DNA from: Stentor roeselii
Taxonomy: Eukaryota > Ciliophora > Heterotrichea > Heterotrichida > Stentoridae
Direction of reading: 5' to 3'
Assembly: GCA_006503475.1 (NCBI GenBank)
Contig: RSEH01000080.1
Span: 1 to 64,000 of the forward strand
DNA length: 64,000 nucleotides
Position numbers and translations under genes: made by a program. Each line of letters begins with the position of its first letter. Within the stretch, counting starts at the first letter, position 1. Below, in pieces: positions 11,114 through 22,643 of the stretch. Below the pieces are notes generated by a model. It had not been told where the DNA came from, did no database searches, and saw only the letters and a list, made by a program, of their open reading frames with translations.

Positions 11114-11956
11114 AATTAGGATTGTCATTTAGGATTCAATAATTTAGGTATTTATGTTGATTAGTTTTAACAATTTTGAATATTTTTTTATGTGGCATTG
11201 AAAATTGTTGTAAAAAAGAATTTTCCAGAGGTAAGTTAAACTAAACTATTCTTATAAAAATAATTTTACTCAATTGTTTAATCAAAATAGCTTTTGAGTT
11301 TAATTAAAACTTGAATTGATATCCTAGTTTTACTTTCTGGGACCTGATGAAAATGAACACTGTTCTTAATTTTCAAGGAAAAATAAAAGGAATTTAACTG
11401 CTAAATTTCATTTTTAGGGTATTTTGATATGAAGATAGGTATTATTAGTCAAGGAATATGAAGATATATCTCGAGATTGCAGTCTTAAAGGCAATTAAGC
11501 TAAGTCTAAAAAATTTATAAAAAAATATCCCCAGACTGCAACCAAAGTAAAAAAAATCTTAACTTATTTTGTATTAACTTGTATAAACTCTCTTTACTCA
11601 TCTATATTTGATTATTTTTCTTATTTATGCATATACAGCAAATGAATTTCGGATAATAATTCAAGATTATCTTGTATTTCTTCTTTTTTGTTTAGATAAA
11701 TTAACCTTTGTTCTATAAAGACAACTATTAAAATATTCTACTACAATATCTCATCCTAAACAATAAAAATCTCAAATTACTTTAATAATAAAACAATCCA
11801 TCCATCAAACCCCTAAATCCCCAAAAAACAACCAAATCACCAACACCTAAACTACTCCCTCTCTAAAGCCCTCTAAACCCAATTAAAAACTCTCCTAAAC
11901 CCACTCAAATCCTTTTCCTAATCTTCAATCAACCCTCTAAACCCCTGTCCATAAAA
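11114..11956. other. Intergenic, nothing recognised; AC-rich leader at the end
   Basis: AT-rich DNA with no open frame or RNA gene that I can support. From about 11740 the plus strand becomes rich in A and C with very few G, up to the ATG of the ABCC gene. The same kind of G-poor leader precedes most core genes in the window. Confidence 0.6.
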
Positions 11957-14900
11957 ATGGATGAGATCTGTTCGCCCTACCCAGGCGGATCATCAATGAG
12001 CGAATACTGTTTCGGTGTCCTCGGAGTGCATTCAATCGATTCAGTCTTTTTCTCCTCACTGATCCTTCTCGAGCTGGTCCTTCACAAGCCGAAGTTTTTT
12101 TCAAAGCCAAGCCATCTTCTTCTGAGTCTGACCTTATCCCAAATCCTTTGGAACTTCCTAAGCTTATCCTTAGTCCTTTTCTACCTTCCAGTGTCACAAG
12201 TCTCCCTCGCAGAAGTGTCCAGTTCAATCCTTCAAGTCCTTTCTTGGATGCTAGTCTTCAACTGTTACTACAAATACAGTAGTCCTTATGAATTTTGTAA
12301 AACTTCCTTGTTTTCCTTGAAATTCTTCATGATCTTCAGGGTGCTTTTCGTGATTTTCACAATTTTTCAGATTTCTTCAGTGGAGCCGAAAAATCACAGT
12401 CAAAAAGTCGTCATGTGGATCAGGTCCTCAGGATGTCTTTTTTTAGTATTTTTAAGTTTTGTCACTTTCAAGAAAAAAAGACTTGAAATCGATGAAGCTT
12501 TACTTGGAGATGAAGAAATTACGAATAACTATGAAAAAGCTGGAATTTTCTCGAAACTTTTAATGAACTGGTCTTTTGATTTGTTGAAACTTGGGAATAC
12601 TCGACCTTTAGAACCTTCTGACATTGAAGATGTAAGAGAAGTTGATACTTCTGAGTATCAGCAAAGAACATTATCAACTTTTATGTCGAAGATTTATGAG
12701 ACTTCTGATAATTATGGATTGTTGAAGGTGTTATTTTTTAGGTTTAAGTGGGATATCTTGAAAATTACTTTGATTGGAATTTTTTCATCGTTTCTTGAGT
12801 TTTCGACTCCTATTTTTGTGGGACTTTTAGAAGATTATCTGAATAGTGATGAACCGATTTGGAAAGGGGTGAGTCTTGTGGTTTATTTGTTGATGACTAA
12901 ACTTTTTCATTGTCTTATCAGCAATCAATATGATTTCATTGATAGAGTCTTTTCAATGCATGTCAAGTCGGCTTTGTCTTGCGAGATTTATGAGAAATTA
13001 TTGAGAATTTCTATAAATAGCATTTCTCAGGCTTCTGATGATTCACTTTCATATGGGAAGATTGTTAATCTTATACAAGTTGATGTTGAATCTATTACTT
13101 CTGGAATTATTAGCTTGATGAATATGATCATCTTGCCTTTTACTTGGGGATTCGGGTTTTACTTGATTTTTGTTACTATTGGATGGAAGGGAGGCGTCAC
13201 TGGAACTGTTATTATTGTGGTGCTTATGATACTTAATCTGCTACTTGGAAGGAAAATGTCGAGCACTCAAAAGCAGCTTATGGAAATGAAGGATAAAAGG
13301 ATGAAGGCTTGCAATGAGTTACTTTCAAATATCAGGATTTTTAAATTGTATGGCTGGGAACAAAAACTCGCGGAAAGAATCTATATAGCGCGAGAGTTAG
13401 AACTAGAAAAGCAAAAAACAGTCTTCCACATAAACATCTTAAACATCTTCCTTAGCTGGGGAGCTCAAAACTACATCGCAGCCGGAATAATCATAACCTT
13501 AGCCCTATCCGGCAAAACTCTAACCCCAACAAACGTTTACGCAGGACTTGCAGTAGTTCGTGTTGTAAAGAACTCATTATACGTCCTTCCTTCAATCATA
13601 AATTCTTTCATCCAAACAAAAGTTTCCTTAAACCGTATCCAAGACTACCTTCGTTCAAAAGACCAAATGATTTACATTGAAAAGCGTTATTCAGGAGAAG
13701 CGATTTCGATAAAAAATTCCAGTTTTTCATGGGAAGTGAAAAAAGAAGGACAAGAAGGAGAACTTGTAGAAACTAGAAGGGTCTTGAAAAATCTTGAAAT
13801 AAAAGTCAAAAGAGGAGAACTTGTCGCTGTTGTCGGAAAATTTGCTTCAGGGAAGTCTTCTTTGTTGCAGGCTTTGATACAAAATATGGTCTTGGTTTCT
13901 GATGATGATTCTTCAGTTGTTGTTAATGGATCAGTTGCTTTTTGTAATCAAGAGACTTGGATATTGAATAAGACCATTAGAGATAATATATTGTTTTTTA
14001 AACAGTTTAATCAGGAAAGGTACTTGAAAACTCTTCAGGTCTGTCTTTTGAACTCGGATGTTAATGCCTTTCCTGGAGGAGATTTAACGGAAATTGGGGA
14101 AAGAGGGATTAATTTAAGTGGAGGGCAAAAGGCTAGGGTTTCGATTGCTAGGGCTGTTTATGCTGATGCTGATATTTATTTGTTTGATGATCCTTTAGCG
14201 GCTTTGGACCAGTACGTCGGCAAGTCATTATTCGAACAGTGCATATTAAGACATCTATCAGGTAAAACCCGTGTATTAGTAACAAACAATCAACAATACC
14301 TAAGCCATGCTGACCGAATCTTAGTCCTAAGAAACGGAGAACTAGTCCAAACAGGTAATTTCCATTCTCTTTCAAGTCAACCAGGTTACTTCTCAGATGA
14401 AGTGATGGTCCAAATGAAGCAAGCAACTCTAGGAACCGAAGTCCCAGATGAAAAAAAAGAAACGGCCGACACCGTCGGCCGAGTAAAGGAAAAAAAACTA
14501 GTCGAATCGGAAGAAAGAGCAATAGGAAGCGTTGACCTAAGAGTTTATCTAACTTACTTGAAATACGCTGGAGGTTCCACTATTATTTTCCTTGGAATTC
14601 TTTCAATGGTCCTCTGGCAAGTCGACAGAATGTTAACAGATATTTTTTTAGCAGACTGGACTGACCAAAGCGCAAAAGAACAAAGAAGAAATCTTGTAAG
14701 AAACATGGTGATTTTCACTGTTGGCTCTGTAAGTATAAATATTTTCATTCTTTTCAGAGCGGCTAATAATTTGTATGCTGGACTTCGAGCTGCAAGGAAG
14801 ATGTTCAATCAAATGATGACGTCATTGCTTGATGCTTCGATTCCTTTGTATTATGATGTTAATCCTATGGGAAGAGTTTTGAATCGGTTTTCAAAGGATC

Positions 14901-16234
14901 AGAATAATGTGGATTCAACTGTTTGCAACTCGGCGAATTGGGCACTTGCACAGATTTTTCAGGTTTTTATGTATATCACTTTTGCTATTTATACAGTTCC
15001 GATTGTACTTGTTACTATTCCTGTCACTCTTTATCTTGCTGGAAGGGTTCAGAGGTTTTATCTTGCTTCTTCTAGGGAACTTACAAGACTTGAATCTATG
15101 AGTCGTAGTCCGATTGTGCAGCATTTTTCTGAAACACTTTCTGGATTGGCTACTATTAGAGCTTTTGCTCACCAGTCATACTTAAAATCCCAATACTACT
15201 CCTTATTCAACAAAAACCTTTCTCTAATATTCTACAAGACCGGTACAAGTTGTTGGCTTTCCATTCTTCTAGAGTTAATCTCTGACATAGTGCTAGCCTC
15301 AAGCGCATTAATAATAGTTTTCTCACGAGATTCAATAGACCCAGGTCTAGCAGGTGCCTGCCTGACATACGTGATGATGATCCCTGAAGGAATTTACTAC
15401 TCAATGTTCGCCGTTGCAAACATGGAAAACGCGATGGTTTCAGTCGAGCGAGTCCACAACATGTCTTCAATTCCAACAGAAGAGTCAAGAACCGGTTTTC
15501 AAGATTCTTCATTATCTTCAAAAAACTGGCCTCAAGAAGGTCTCATCGAATTTATCAACTTTTCAGCCAGGTATCGACCAGACACAGAACTTGTCTTAAA
15601 AGACCTGAACCTCGTCATTCACGACAAGGAAAAAATCGGAGTCATGGGAAGGACTGGTTCAGGAAAGTCTTCTCTTGTTAACTCCTTGTTTCGGGTAATC
15701 AATGCGGAAAAAGGATTTATTTTAATATCTGGAGTTGATATTCAAGAAGTTGGACTTACTCTTTTAAGGCAAAAACTTTGTGTTATTCCACAAGACCCTG
15801 CATTGTTTAGAGGATCACTTCGGGATAATATCGACCCTTTGAAACAGTTTAATGATGAGCAGGTGGAAAATTCTTTGAAACTTGTTAGGCTTGAATTTTT
15901 GCCTTCTTTTGAGATTAATGATGGAGCTGCTAATCTTAGTGCTGGGCAAAAACAACTCATTTGCATCGCTCGCGCTCTGCTTAGAGGGTCTAAAGTTGTT
16001 GTTTTAGATGAAGCTACTGCGAGTATTGACTTTAAAACTGATTTAATTGTGCAGGAAGTTATTAAGCAGCAGTTTAAAGAATGTACTGTTGTTACTATTG
16101 CTCATCGAATTAATACTATTGAGGAAAGTGATAGGATCCTTGTCTTGGATGATGGAAGGGTCGTCGAATTTGATAGTCCTGAGAAGTTGAGAAAGATGAA
16201 TGGATTGTTTTGCAAACTTTCAATGAATCATTAG
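11957..16234 (+). CDS. ABC transporter, ABCC/MRP family (full transporter)
   Basis: A 1425-aa multidrug-resistance-protein type exporter of organic anions or conjugates. It begins with a hydrophobic N-terminal region (about residues 15-170), then TMD1 (about 250-575). NBD1 has Walker A near 626-634 (GKFASGKSS), signature LSGGQ at 720-724 and Walker B ending DDP near 744-746. TMD2 spans about 860-1170. NBD2 has GRTGSGKSS at 1231-1239, an LSAGQ signature at 1327-1331 and DEA near 1351-1353, followed by TIAHR. NBD1 carries D where NBD2 carries the catalytic E, as is usual for ABCC proteins with one degenerate site. Its Walker A reads KFAS where most ABCC have PVGS. The length is normal for a 'long' ABCC. 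Synonymous composition switches repeatedly between C/A-rich and G/T-rich blocks. Substrate and membrane are not predictable. Confidence 0.96.
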   Translation: MDEICSPYPGGSSMSEYCFGVLGVHSIDSVFFSSLILLELVLHKPKFFSKPSHLLLSLTLSQILWNFLSLSLVLFYLPVSQVSLAEVSSSILQVLSWMLVFNCYYKYSSPYEFCKTSLFSLKFFMIFRVLFVIFTIFQISSVEPKNHSQKVVMWIRSSGCLFLVFLSFVTFKKKRLEIDEALLGDEEITNNYEKAGIFSKLLMNWSFDLLKLGNTRPLEPSDIEDVREVDTSEYQQRTLSTFMSKIYETSDNYGLLKVLFFRFKWDILKITLIGIFSSFLEFSTPIFVGLLEDYLNSDEPIWKGVSLVVYLLMTKLFHCLISNQYDFIDRVFSMHVKSALSCEIYEKLLRISINSISQASDDSLSYGKIVNLIQVDVESITSGIISLMNMIILPFTWGFGFYLIFVTIGWKGGVTGTVIIVVLMILNLLLGRKMSSTQKQLMEMKDKRMKACNELLSNIRIFKLYGWEQKLAERIYIARELELEKQKTVFHINILNIFLSWGAQNYIAAGIIITLALSGKTLTPTNVYAGLAVVRVVKNSLYVLPSIINSFIQTKVSLNRIQDYLRSKDQMIYIEKRYSGEAISIKNSSFSWEVKKEGQEGELVETRRVLKNLEIKVKRGELVAVVGKFASGKSSLLQALIQNMVLVSDDDSSVVVNGSVAFCNQETWILNKTIRDNILFFKQFNQERYLKTLQVCLLNSDVNAFPGGDLTEIGERGINLSGGQKARVSIARAVYADADIYLFDDPLAALDQYVGKSLFEQCILRHLSGKTRVLVTNNQQYLSHADRILVLRNGELVQTGNFHSLSSQPGYFSDEVMVQMKQATLGTEVPDEKKETADTVGRVKEKKLVESEERAIGSVDLRVYLTYLKYAGGSTIIFLGILSMVLWQVDRMLTDIFLADWTDQSAKEQRRNLVRNMVIFTVGSVSINIFILFRAANNLYAGLRAARKMFNQMMTSLLDASIPLYYDVNPMGRVLNRFSKDQNNVDSTVCNSANWALAQIFQVFMYITFAIYTVPIVLVTIPVTLYLAGRVQRFYLASSRELTRLESMSRSPIVQHFSETLSGLATIRAFAHQSYLKSQYYSLFNKNLSLIFYKTGTSCWLSILLELISDIVLASSALIIVFSRDSIDPGLAGACLTYVMMIPEGIYYSMFAVANMENAMVSVERVHNMSSIPTEESRTGFQDSSLSSKNWPQEGLIEFINFSARYRPDTELVLKDLNLVIHDKEKIGVMGRTGSGKSSLVNSLFRVINAEKGFILISGVDIQEVGLTLLRQKLCVIPQDPALFRGSLRDNIDPLKQFNDEQVENSLKLVRLEFLPSFEINDGAANLSAGQKQLICIARALLRGSKVVVLDEATASIDFKTDLIVQEVIKQQFKECTVVTIAHRINTIEESDRILVLDDGRVVEFDSPEKLRKMNGLFCKLSMNH

Positions 16235-16399
16235 GTTAGTTTTTAGTAGTTTTAGGTGATTGTCTTGGAGATTTTTTATTTGGCGTGAGGTATTTTGGGT
16301 TTGGTGAAAGGAGAGGATTTTAAGTTTAATAATTTAGAGATTTTTATAATTAAATAAGAGAAAAGCTTTAGGAAAAGTTTATGTTATTATCATTTTTTA

Positions 16400-17450
16400 A
16401 GTGAATGAAATTGGATTTTATATTTACAGTTAGCCTAAAATTTCAATTAGTAATAAATTTGGAAAATTATTTGTTGATTATGATACAATTTGATTTCTAT
16501 CACTTAAATAAATTGAACATCCACATTCAAAAAATAAAAGTTTTTATAGTAATCCCAGAATCAACTACAAAAATATCGCCTGCCAAGGATCTGTATATAA
16601 TGATGGACTTCCACCAAAGAAATACTTTTTATATGAAGAAATGATTTGAATTTAGTTAAAGTGAAAAAATTAATTGACTTATAGAAGATTTCAATTTACC
16701 CACACCGCAACTCTTAAAGAAAGTAAATTTAGGGATTTGATAAAAAAATTACAAAGAAATGATGAAGAAATTACATGAAATGGTGACTTGAAATAATGAA
16801 AACTTGAATGATTTAATTTAAATATCCTAACTTATTTGCTTCGTACTTCGATTGAATATATAAATTTAGAATGGAAAAAACTGTTTCAAAATTTTAATTC
16901 TTAGCAGCTGGACTTTGATTACCTATCGAACAGTAAAAATTAGAAGATTTTCTACAAGATAGGTGGAATATTTCCTTATTTTGATAATAATATTGATTTT
17001 TTAAAACAAAATCATATCTAGAGGTAATCAATGTGTTCTGTATTGAAATTTGATATGACTCAATATTGGTGTTTATGTTGTGAGGCTAGATATTTTCATT
17101 TTCAGGGGTGCAATAATAAAGAAAAGAAGTAACTAATAATATTCTCCTTATTAATCTTAAAGAATTGCATCTTAATGTGAGAAACTTGATAAGATAAGGT
17201 ATGATATGGATTGGGTGTTAATATTCATAATATAATTGTGTTCTTATAAAAAATAGTTTAAGGGATTTAAGTGGTCCTTATTATTTTAATGAAATTAAAG
17301 AGATTCGTTATTAGTGTAAATGAGTTCAATGCAATCTTATATATTCTGTGAAAATGCTTTAAAGATCTGAATAGCATGCCTAAGTCTATTGTGGAATTTA
17401 TGAGGACAAGCATATAAGGTCTCATATTTTTTAAGATCCTAACATCTTCA
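16400..17450 (+). pseudogene. Eroded copy of the ZZ-finger gene
   Basis: DNA matches the 18391-19910 gene in the same order. 'gaatatttccttattttgataataatattg' at about 16968 matches 19400. 'atgactcaatattggtgtttatgttgtgagg' near 17053 matches 19502, and 'tgtgaaaatgctttaaagatctgaatagcatg' near 17347 matches 19801. Stops and indels run throughout. It lies immediately upstream in tandem, so it looks like an old tandem duplicate, far more eroded than its neighbour. Confidence 0.8.
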
Positions 17451-18390
17451 AGGAAAAGTAATTAGGCCCTAGATTTAGGAATTATGTTTATAGACTTGAT
17501 TATAGATCTTTCAGCTTTCAATCTAATAAATGAAAACAATATTAATTTCATTCATAAAAATTAAAGAAGACTTCAACAAACCCTGATAAATAAATATTCA
17601 GCAAGCGATAATATTAGATATTATTATTGCATTATGATATAGTTTGTATCTTTTACAAACTTTGATTATACTAATGAGAAAGAATCTTTATTGTAAGATG
17701 ACGATATTGACTTGAAGATAGTTATGATTAATTAAAGTTTTAAGATATTTATAATAGAAGTACAATAACTTGAGATAACTTATTTCGTCGAAGTTTTACA
17801 TGATTATCCCTTGATGCAAAGTATAGATGATCTATTTAATTTCCTTCTTCAAGATAATAAAATGTATTGTCTTCTTTTTATGAATTTGAAGTTATTTCTA
17901 TTTCCTTAAAAATGAGCAGCACTTGCTGGAACCTCGCTTAGTTGAAAAAGAACAAGTTCTAAAAAATCGTTCAGATATAAATCCTATGTTAATTTCTTAA
18001 CTTCGATTAGATAAGCTATGTTAAGGTACCTTAAAACATCTATAAAATAAACCTTTAAAATTACGAAATAATTTGTTCGAAAAACAAAATTCTTGATCCA
18101 TAATCAAATAATATTTTTGATGAATCTAACTTTGAAAAGTTTACTAAAGTATATTATTTGCTCTTATTAAAGTATATTTTTAAGCTAAAATCATTCAATT
18201 CTATCGAGTAAGTTTGCATAAAAATATTATGATTATTCATAAAATTCTATCCTAAGTATTTTAAACAAATAACAAACATTCATTTTTTAGTATATCGAGA
18301 GAAATATAATATTTTATAAAATACTCTTTAAGAAGAAAATAATTCTAAAAAATTTTCAAAATATTCAATAGTCTAATAAATCCTTATAAA
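17451..18390. other. Intergenic, AT-rich, nothing recognised
   Basis: No supportable frame, repeat or RNA gene was seen between the eroded and the nearly intact ZZ-finger copies. Confidence 0.5.
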
Positions 18391-19910
18391 ATGTCAGAGA
18401 AGCTCAGGAAATATTCCAAAAATCTCTTCAAAAGTACGGAGTCATCTAAAGAAATTCCAAAAGCATATGCATGCCGAGTTAGTCGTTACCTGTCTCGTCC
18501 AAACGAGCCTGATGGAGTCCGAACAACAACTTATAAAAAAAGCCTAAAAAAAAAGACCCTATTTCCTTAAAAGGTTTCTTCAAGCCTTTAATAAAGCTAA
18601 TAAATCCATTTAAATCAACTAACAACCAAATGAAATTGATTAAACACCAGGACGCGCGTGAAGATAATGAATCCACAGATTTTGAATACTTATATGAAAA
18701 AACTCCTGGATTTGAATGTCCTGAGATTCAAGTCAAGTCATTGGAAACCCAAGAAGACATTATTCTTCGCTTTAATGAAAATGACAATTGTTATAATCTA
18801 GTCACCTTTTGGCCATCTTTCACAATTTGTTCATCTCTCACATTGTCTCACCTTCAAATAGTTTTTCAAAGAAATCCACATTAGCAAGGGAATGTAAAGA
18901 TCTTTGCTTTGAATCATCAAAAAGACATTGAGTCAGTTAACAATCAAAACTATCCTGATATTGATTTTTATTGGATAGAACAACAGATTTTTAAATACTT
19001 GAATGATGAACTTTGTTTAAATGGCTTAGGCATTGCTTTTTGTCTTTTTCATAAAAATAAAGTTCTTTGGGTTGGCCGTGATTCAGATAGAAACTGGGAA
19101 AATTATATCAATTCACTAGTTCAAGGGTTTCCATTTGACCCTACGATACCAACTCCTGAAGAAAGTATTTTGAGGGACTTTGATTCTAAAACTCATATGG
19201 AAATGATGATTAGAGGATATGAGAAGTGGAAAGAATTTAAGTTAAAATATCCGAACTTGACTCCTCCGAACTTAGTCTCAATTCATAGTTTCAGAATGGA
19301 AAAAGATTCTGTGCCTGTTTCGAAGTTTTACTTCAGAGCCTTTGGTCGTTTATTATCTAACTATCAGTATGCAGTTGAAGGGTTTTTAAGAGAATTAAGT
19401 GAAATATTTCCTTATTTTGACAATAATATTGGCTATATTGAAACAACAACCATAGCTCGAGGGAATTGTTGTAGTTTATGCAGTAATAGGATTGACTCTA
19501 ACATGATTCAATATTTATGTGTTTCTTGTGAGCCTAGTTGTTATCTTTGTGAAACTTGCCATAATCAACAGAGAGAAGGAGATGATAATGATCATAATCA
19601 TTATTTTTATAGAATTGAACCTGAATCTGATAACCTTGATGAGGTTTTATATGGAAAAGACAGCGTTTTCAATTTAAATGATCATTATGGTCGTCCTAGA
19701 ATAAGTTATTGTAGAGGGTTTAAAAATCATAGTTCTGTTCAAGAAGGTGAAGTGAGTGGAAAATGGTATAAATGTGTTCAATGTGAATCTCTTAATTTCT
19801 GTGAAAATTGTTTTGAGGATTGGAATAGTATGTGCAAGCCTACTTTAGAAAGTTATTGGGAAAAGCACTTGAGGTCTCATGTTTTGGCTGTAAGATCTTA
19901 CCTTTCATAA
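18391..19910 (+). pseudogene. ZZ-type zinc-finger protein gene with two breaks
   Basis: An ATG at 18391 opens a frame that runs into nine A residues (18546-18554). After that run the continuing sequence lies in another frame, which stays open to 19910 except for a TAG at 18882-18884. No 15/16-nt intron removes either break. The protein would be about 505 aa: a basic N-terminus, then a possible thioredoxin-fold region (FWPS...C, then VKIFALN) lacking a clear CxxC, and two ZZ-like zinc fingers (CSLC...C..C...C..C, then CVQC...C..C) in the last 150 residues. ZZ fingers bind peptides or histone tails. A change from TGG (Trp) would explain the TAG. The A-run could be a sequencing error, but the TAG argues for recent decay. 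Confidence 0.7.
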
Positions 19911-20279
19911 AGGAAATAATAGGTTAAGTTTTAGTTTGATATTAAATAGTATCAGAGTTTTATTGAATGATATTGGGTTTAGTGATATATAAATATATTA
20001 CGTTCAACCACTTAGAGAAGTAATTAAACTCTATGAAACTTGCTAATATTTTAAAATATGATAAGATGAAAAATTATTTTTGTAATTCTTAACTGTTTAA
20101 ACCAAATTTCTGGATAATAAATTAAATCATTAAAATATCAATGTTTATCATTTATTATGGATTATTCATTTTAATGACAGGCTAAGGCAAAGAATTGATA
20201 TTATTTTGATAAGCGAATAATAATTTGTGAATAAATATTACAAATAAACCAATCAAGATTATTCATTACTAAATCTAAT
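19911..20279. other. Convergent gap between ZZ and WD40 genes
   Basis: Three hundred and sixty-nine AT-rich bases between the 3' ends of two converging genes. I see nothing else in it. Confidence 0.5.
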
Positions 20280-22643
20280 CTAAACCTTTAATACTTTTAT
20301 CTTTTCTTGAGTTGAATCAACAACTACAATGAACTTGCCACTTTTACAAAAGGAAATTGAATGAAGACTGTAATCAAAATTCCTAAAAGCTTTGACTTCA
20401 TGATCTGTTCCAACCTCCCATATTAAAATCACCTTATTATGTGACCCACTGACCACAAATTTCCCATCTCTTGAAAAAGCGACAGTTAACACCCAGCTAG
20501 AGTGCTGCGTAAAACATTGAAGTTCCTGTCCATTCAAGTCCCAAATCTTCACAAATCCATCATCAGCCCCACTGATAAAAAATCGAGAATCATAAGAAAT
20601 GGAAACAGCCCGAATCCACCCTTTATGAGCTTTGAAGCTTAAAATTTCATTTTTCTTTTCAACATTCCACAACTTTAAATGCTTTTCATGCCCACTAACA
20701 GCATATTTCTTATTATTCGAAATTTTAATAGGAACTATATTTTCGTAAGAATTATTTGATTCAAGTTCAGTAATTGTTAACAGCTTCCAAACATCGATGT
20801 GATCATCATTAATGACTGATGTGTATTTACCGTGATATGAGACATTTGAAATAGAGTATTGAATATAAATGTGAAATTCTCGATTTTTTTCCTTAAGGTT
20901 CCAAAGAGCTAAATTACTAATCAGACAAGGGGTTATCAAGTGATTTCCAAAATTATGTGAAATTCCTTCTTCGGCACTATGTGAATAAAAAGTATGGTGA
21001 AGAGTTTTATTGATTGTATTCCAGATTTTTATATTAGTATAGTCATCTTCATTTGACATACTTATAATAAACTTTTGGTCTTCTGTAAAAAGTATCTTTA
21101 AAATTTTTTCATTGTGAACTTTATAAAAATACTCTTGCCTCATGAGTGAAGTTTCTGATACTGTAATATTTCCATCTTCAAACCCGATTGCAATCAGTCT
21201 GCTATCATTTGAAAATCCAACGGCTGAGTGCTGATCAGTCTCTTGATCATGTAACATCTTTACATTTTTCATTGTGTTCCAAATACTTAAACAATCAGAA
21301 ATCTCAGAAATACCAACTATTGATAAATCTTCAGAGCAGTAAAATCTTTGTTGTTCTAAATTGATACAAACTTTAAAAATTTCAGTCTTAGTAGTCAAGT
21401 CCCAAATAATTAATTGATTAGAGGTGGTAGTCATTAAATACCGACGATCATCAGAAACCTTGATGTTTAAATTAATTTCTTTATTTTCACTTAAAACAAA
21501 TTCGACAGTATCAGTTTCAACATTGATTATCTTCAAGCCTTGGGTAATACTACTGAGGCCTAAATATTGTCTATCGTGTGAAACGTAGATTATTTCACTG
21601 AAATTTAGGTGATGGTGAAAACTGACTTGTTTTACTAGGTTATTGATTCTAAAAATAGTGATAAAGCCATTAGAATCCCCAGTAATTAAACTATTTTGAT
21701 CAGGACAATATTTAACAATTTTTCTCGTTGAATTATGATCGCAATTATAAAACTTTTTAAATATTTTTTGATTCACGTTCAAGACTCTAACAAAAGAATC
21801 ATCTGAAGCAAGTGCTAAGAACTCACTATTTGACGAAAATGAAATTGAATGGTTGATATGGGTATACTCAAAGGTAAAAAATTCACATTTTTTATCAAGA
21901 TCCCAAATTTTCAAACATTCTTCAGATATACTTGCTGCAAACTTTTTATTATTCGATATTGCGACAGAAATTATAGATTGATTATGAACCTGAAGCTTAA
22001 ATCTTTCTTGTCTTAATAAAGCATTCCAGATAACAATTATCCCATCAGAAGACCCACTAACTAAAACCATGTTATCTAAAGAAAGAGCGATTGAAGTAAC
22101 AGCATTTTTATGTCTATTTAGTTGAAATGTTTTCATTTCCTCAGAAAAACTCCAAAAATTTATTGATTCTTTTTCTGGACTTACTAAAAACTTTTCATCT
22201 GATGTGAAAAGGGCAGGAAGGGGGAATGAACTTGGTAAGATTGGAATTGAGAATAATAAATCTTTTTGGGAAAAATTGTAAATTTTTAGATATTCTTTAT
22301 CTCTGCAAAGGATAAACTTGCCACTAGGTGAAAAATTCAAAGAGACGATGCTTTTAAATCCTTTTATTTTAGCATCAATGATATATTCAGGGAATTTTAT
22401 GAGTATTAATACTCCCTTTGAATTTCCTAATACTAAGTATTTCCCACAGGGAGAGAAATCTATAGCTTGAATTAGTTTTTTATGGTATTTAGAGAAAACT
22501 AATATATTATTATTTTTTTCTATTTCTTGAGACTTTTTTATTTTTTGGTATAAACTTGTTTTGACTGGATCAAAAGTAGACATTAGTCTAAATGATATGA
22601 TTTTTTCTGTTAACGATTGACTGGAGAGCTCAGAGGTTGACAT
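20280..22643 (-). CDS. 787-aa WD40-repeat protein
   Basis: Nearly the whole protein is WD40 blades, about 14-16, enough for two propellers. They are recognisable as S/T-G-x-x-D-G...(I/V)W strings, such as SGSSDGIIVIW near residue 196 and SGADDGFVKIW near the C-terminus. There is no membrane segment and no added catalytic domain, so a scaffold role is likely; the partner is unknown. The last ~150 residues, which carry the cleanest blades, are very close to those of the 808-aa protein at 42350-44776 and mark them as paralogues. Base composition is uniformly AT-rich. The ATG at 22643 is the first in frame. A detached copy of its 3' end lies at 1030-1100. Confidence 0.93.
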   Translation of the reverse strand: MSTSELSSQSLTEKIISFRLMSTFDPVKTSLYQKIKKSQEIEKNNNILVFSKYHKKLIQAIDFSPCGKYLVLGNSKGVLILIKFPEYIIDAKIKGFKSIVSLNFSPSGKFILCRDKEYLKIYNFSQKDLLFSIPILPSSFPLPALFTSDEKFLVSPEKESINFWSFSEEMKTFQLNRHKNAVTSIALSLDNMVLVSGSSDGIIVIWNALLRQERFKLQVHNQSIISVAISNNKKFAASISEECLKIWDLDKKCEFFTFEYTHINHSISFSSNSEFLALASDDSFVRVLNVNQKIFKKFYNCDHNSTRKIVKYCPDQNSLITGDSNGFITIFRINNLVKQVSFHHHLNFSEIIYVSHDRQYLGLSSITQGLKIINVETDTVEFVLSENKEINLNIKVSDDRRYLMTTTSNQLIIWDLTTKTEIFKVCINLEQQRFYCSEDLSIVGISEISDCLSIWNTMKNVKMLHDQETDQHSAVGFSNDSRLIAIGFEDGNITVSETSLMRQEYFYKVHNEKILKILFTEDQKFIISMSNEDDYTNIKIWNTINKTLHHTFYSHSAEEGISHNFGNHLITPCLISNLALWNLKEKNREFHIYIQYSISNVSYHGKYTSVINDDHIDVWKLLTITELESNNSYENIVPIKISNNKKYAVSGHEKHLKLWNVEKKNEILSFKAHKGWIRAVSISYDSRFFISGADDGFVKIWDLNGQELQCFTQHSSWVLTVAFSRDGKFVVSGSHNKVILIWEVGTDHEVKAFRNFDYSLHSISFCKSGKFIVVVDSTQEKIKVLKV

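Noticed and set aside
18480-18535. Hammerhead-ribozyme-like string (GTC, a hairpin, then CTGATGGAG...GAA)
   Set aside because: The conserved CUGAUGA has G for A, no proper stem II can be drawn, and the GAA is not followed by the needed A. The stretch also reads as part of the ZZ-gene coding frame.
18909-19910. A separate gene starting at 18909
   Set aside because: The codon there is TTG, and the sequence upstream is a continuation of the same protein in the same frame beyond a TAG.
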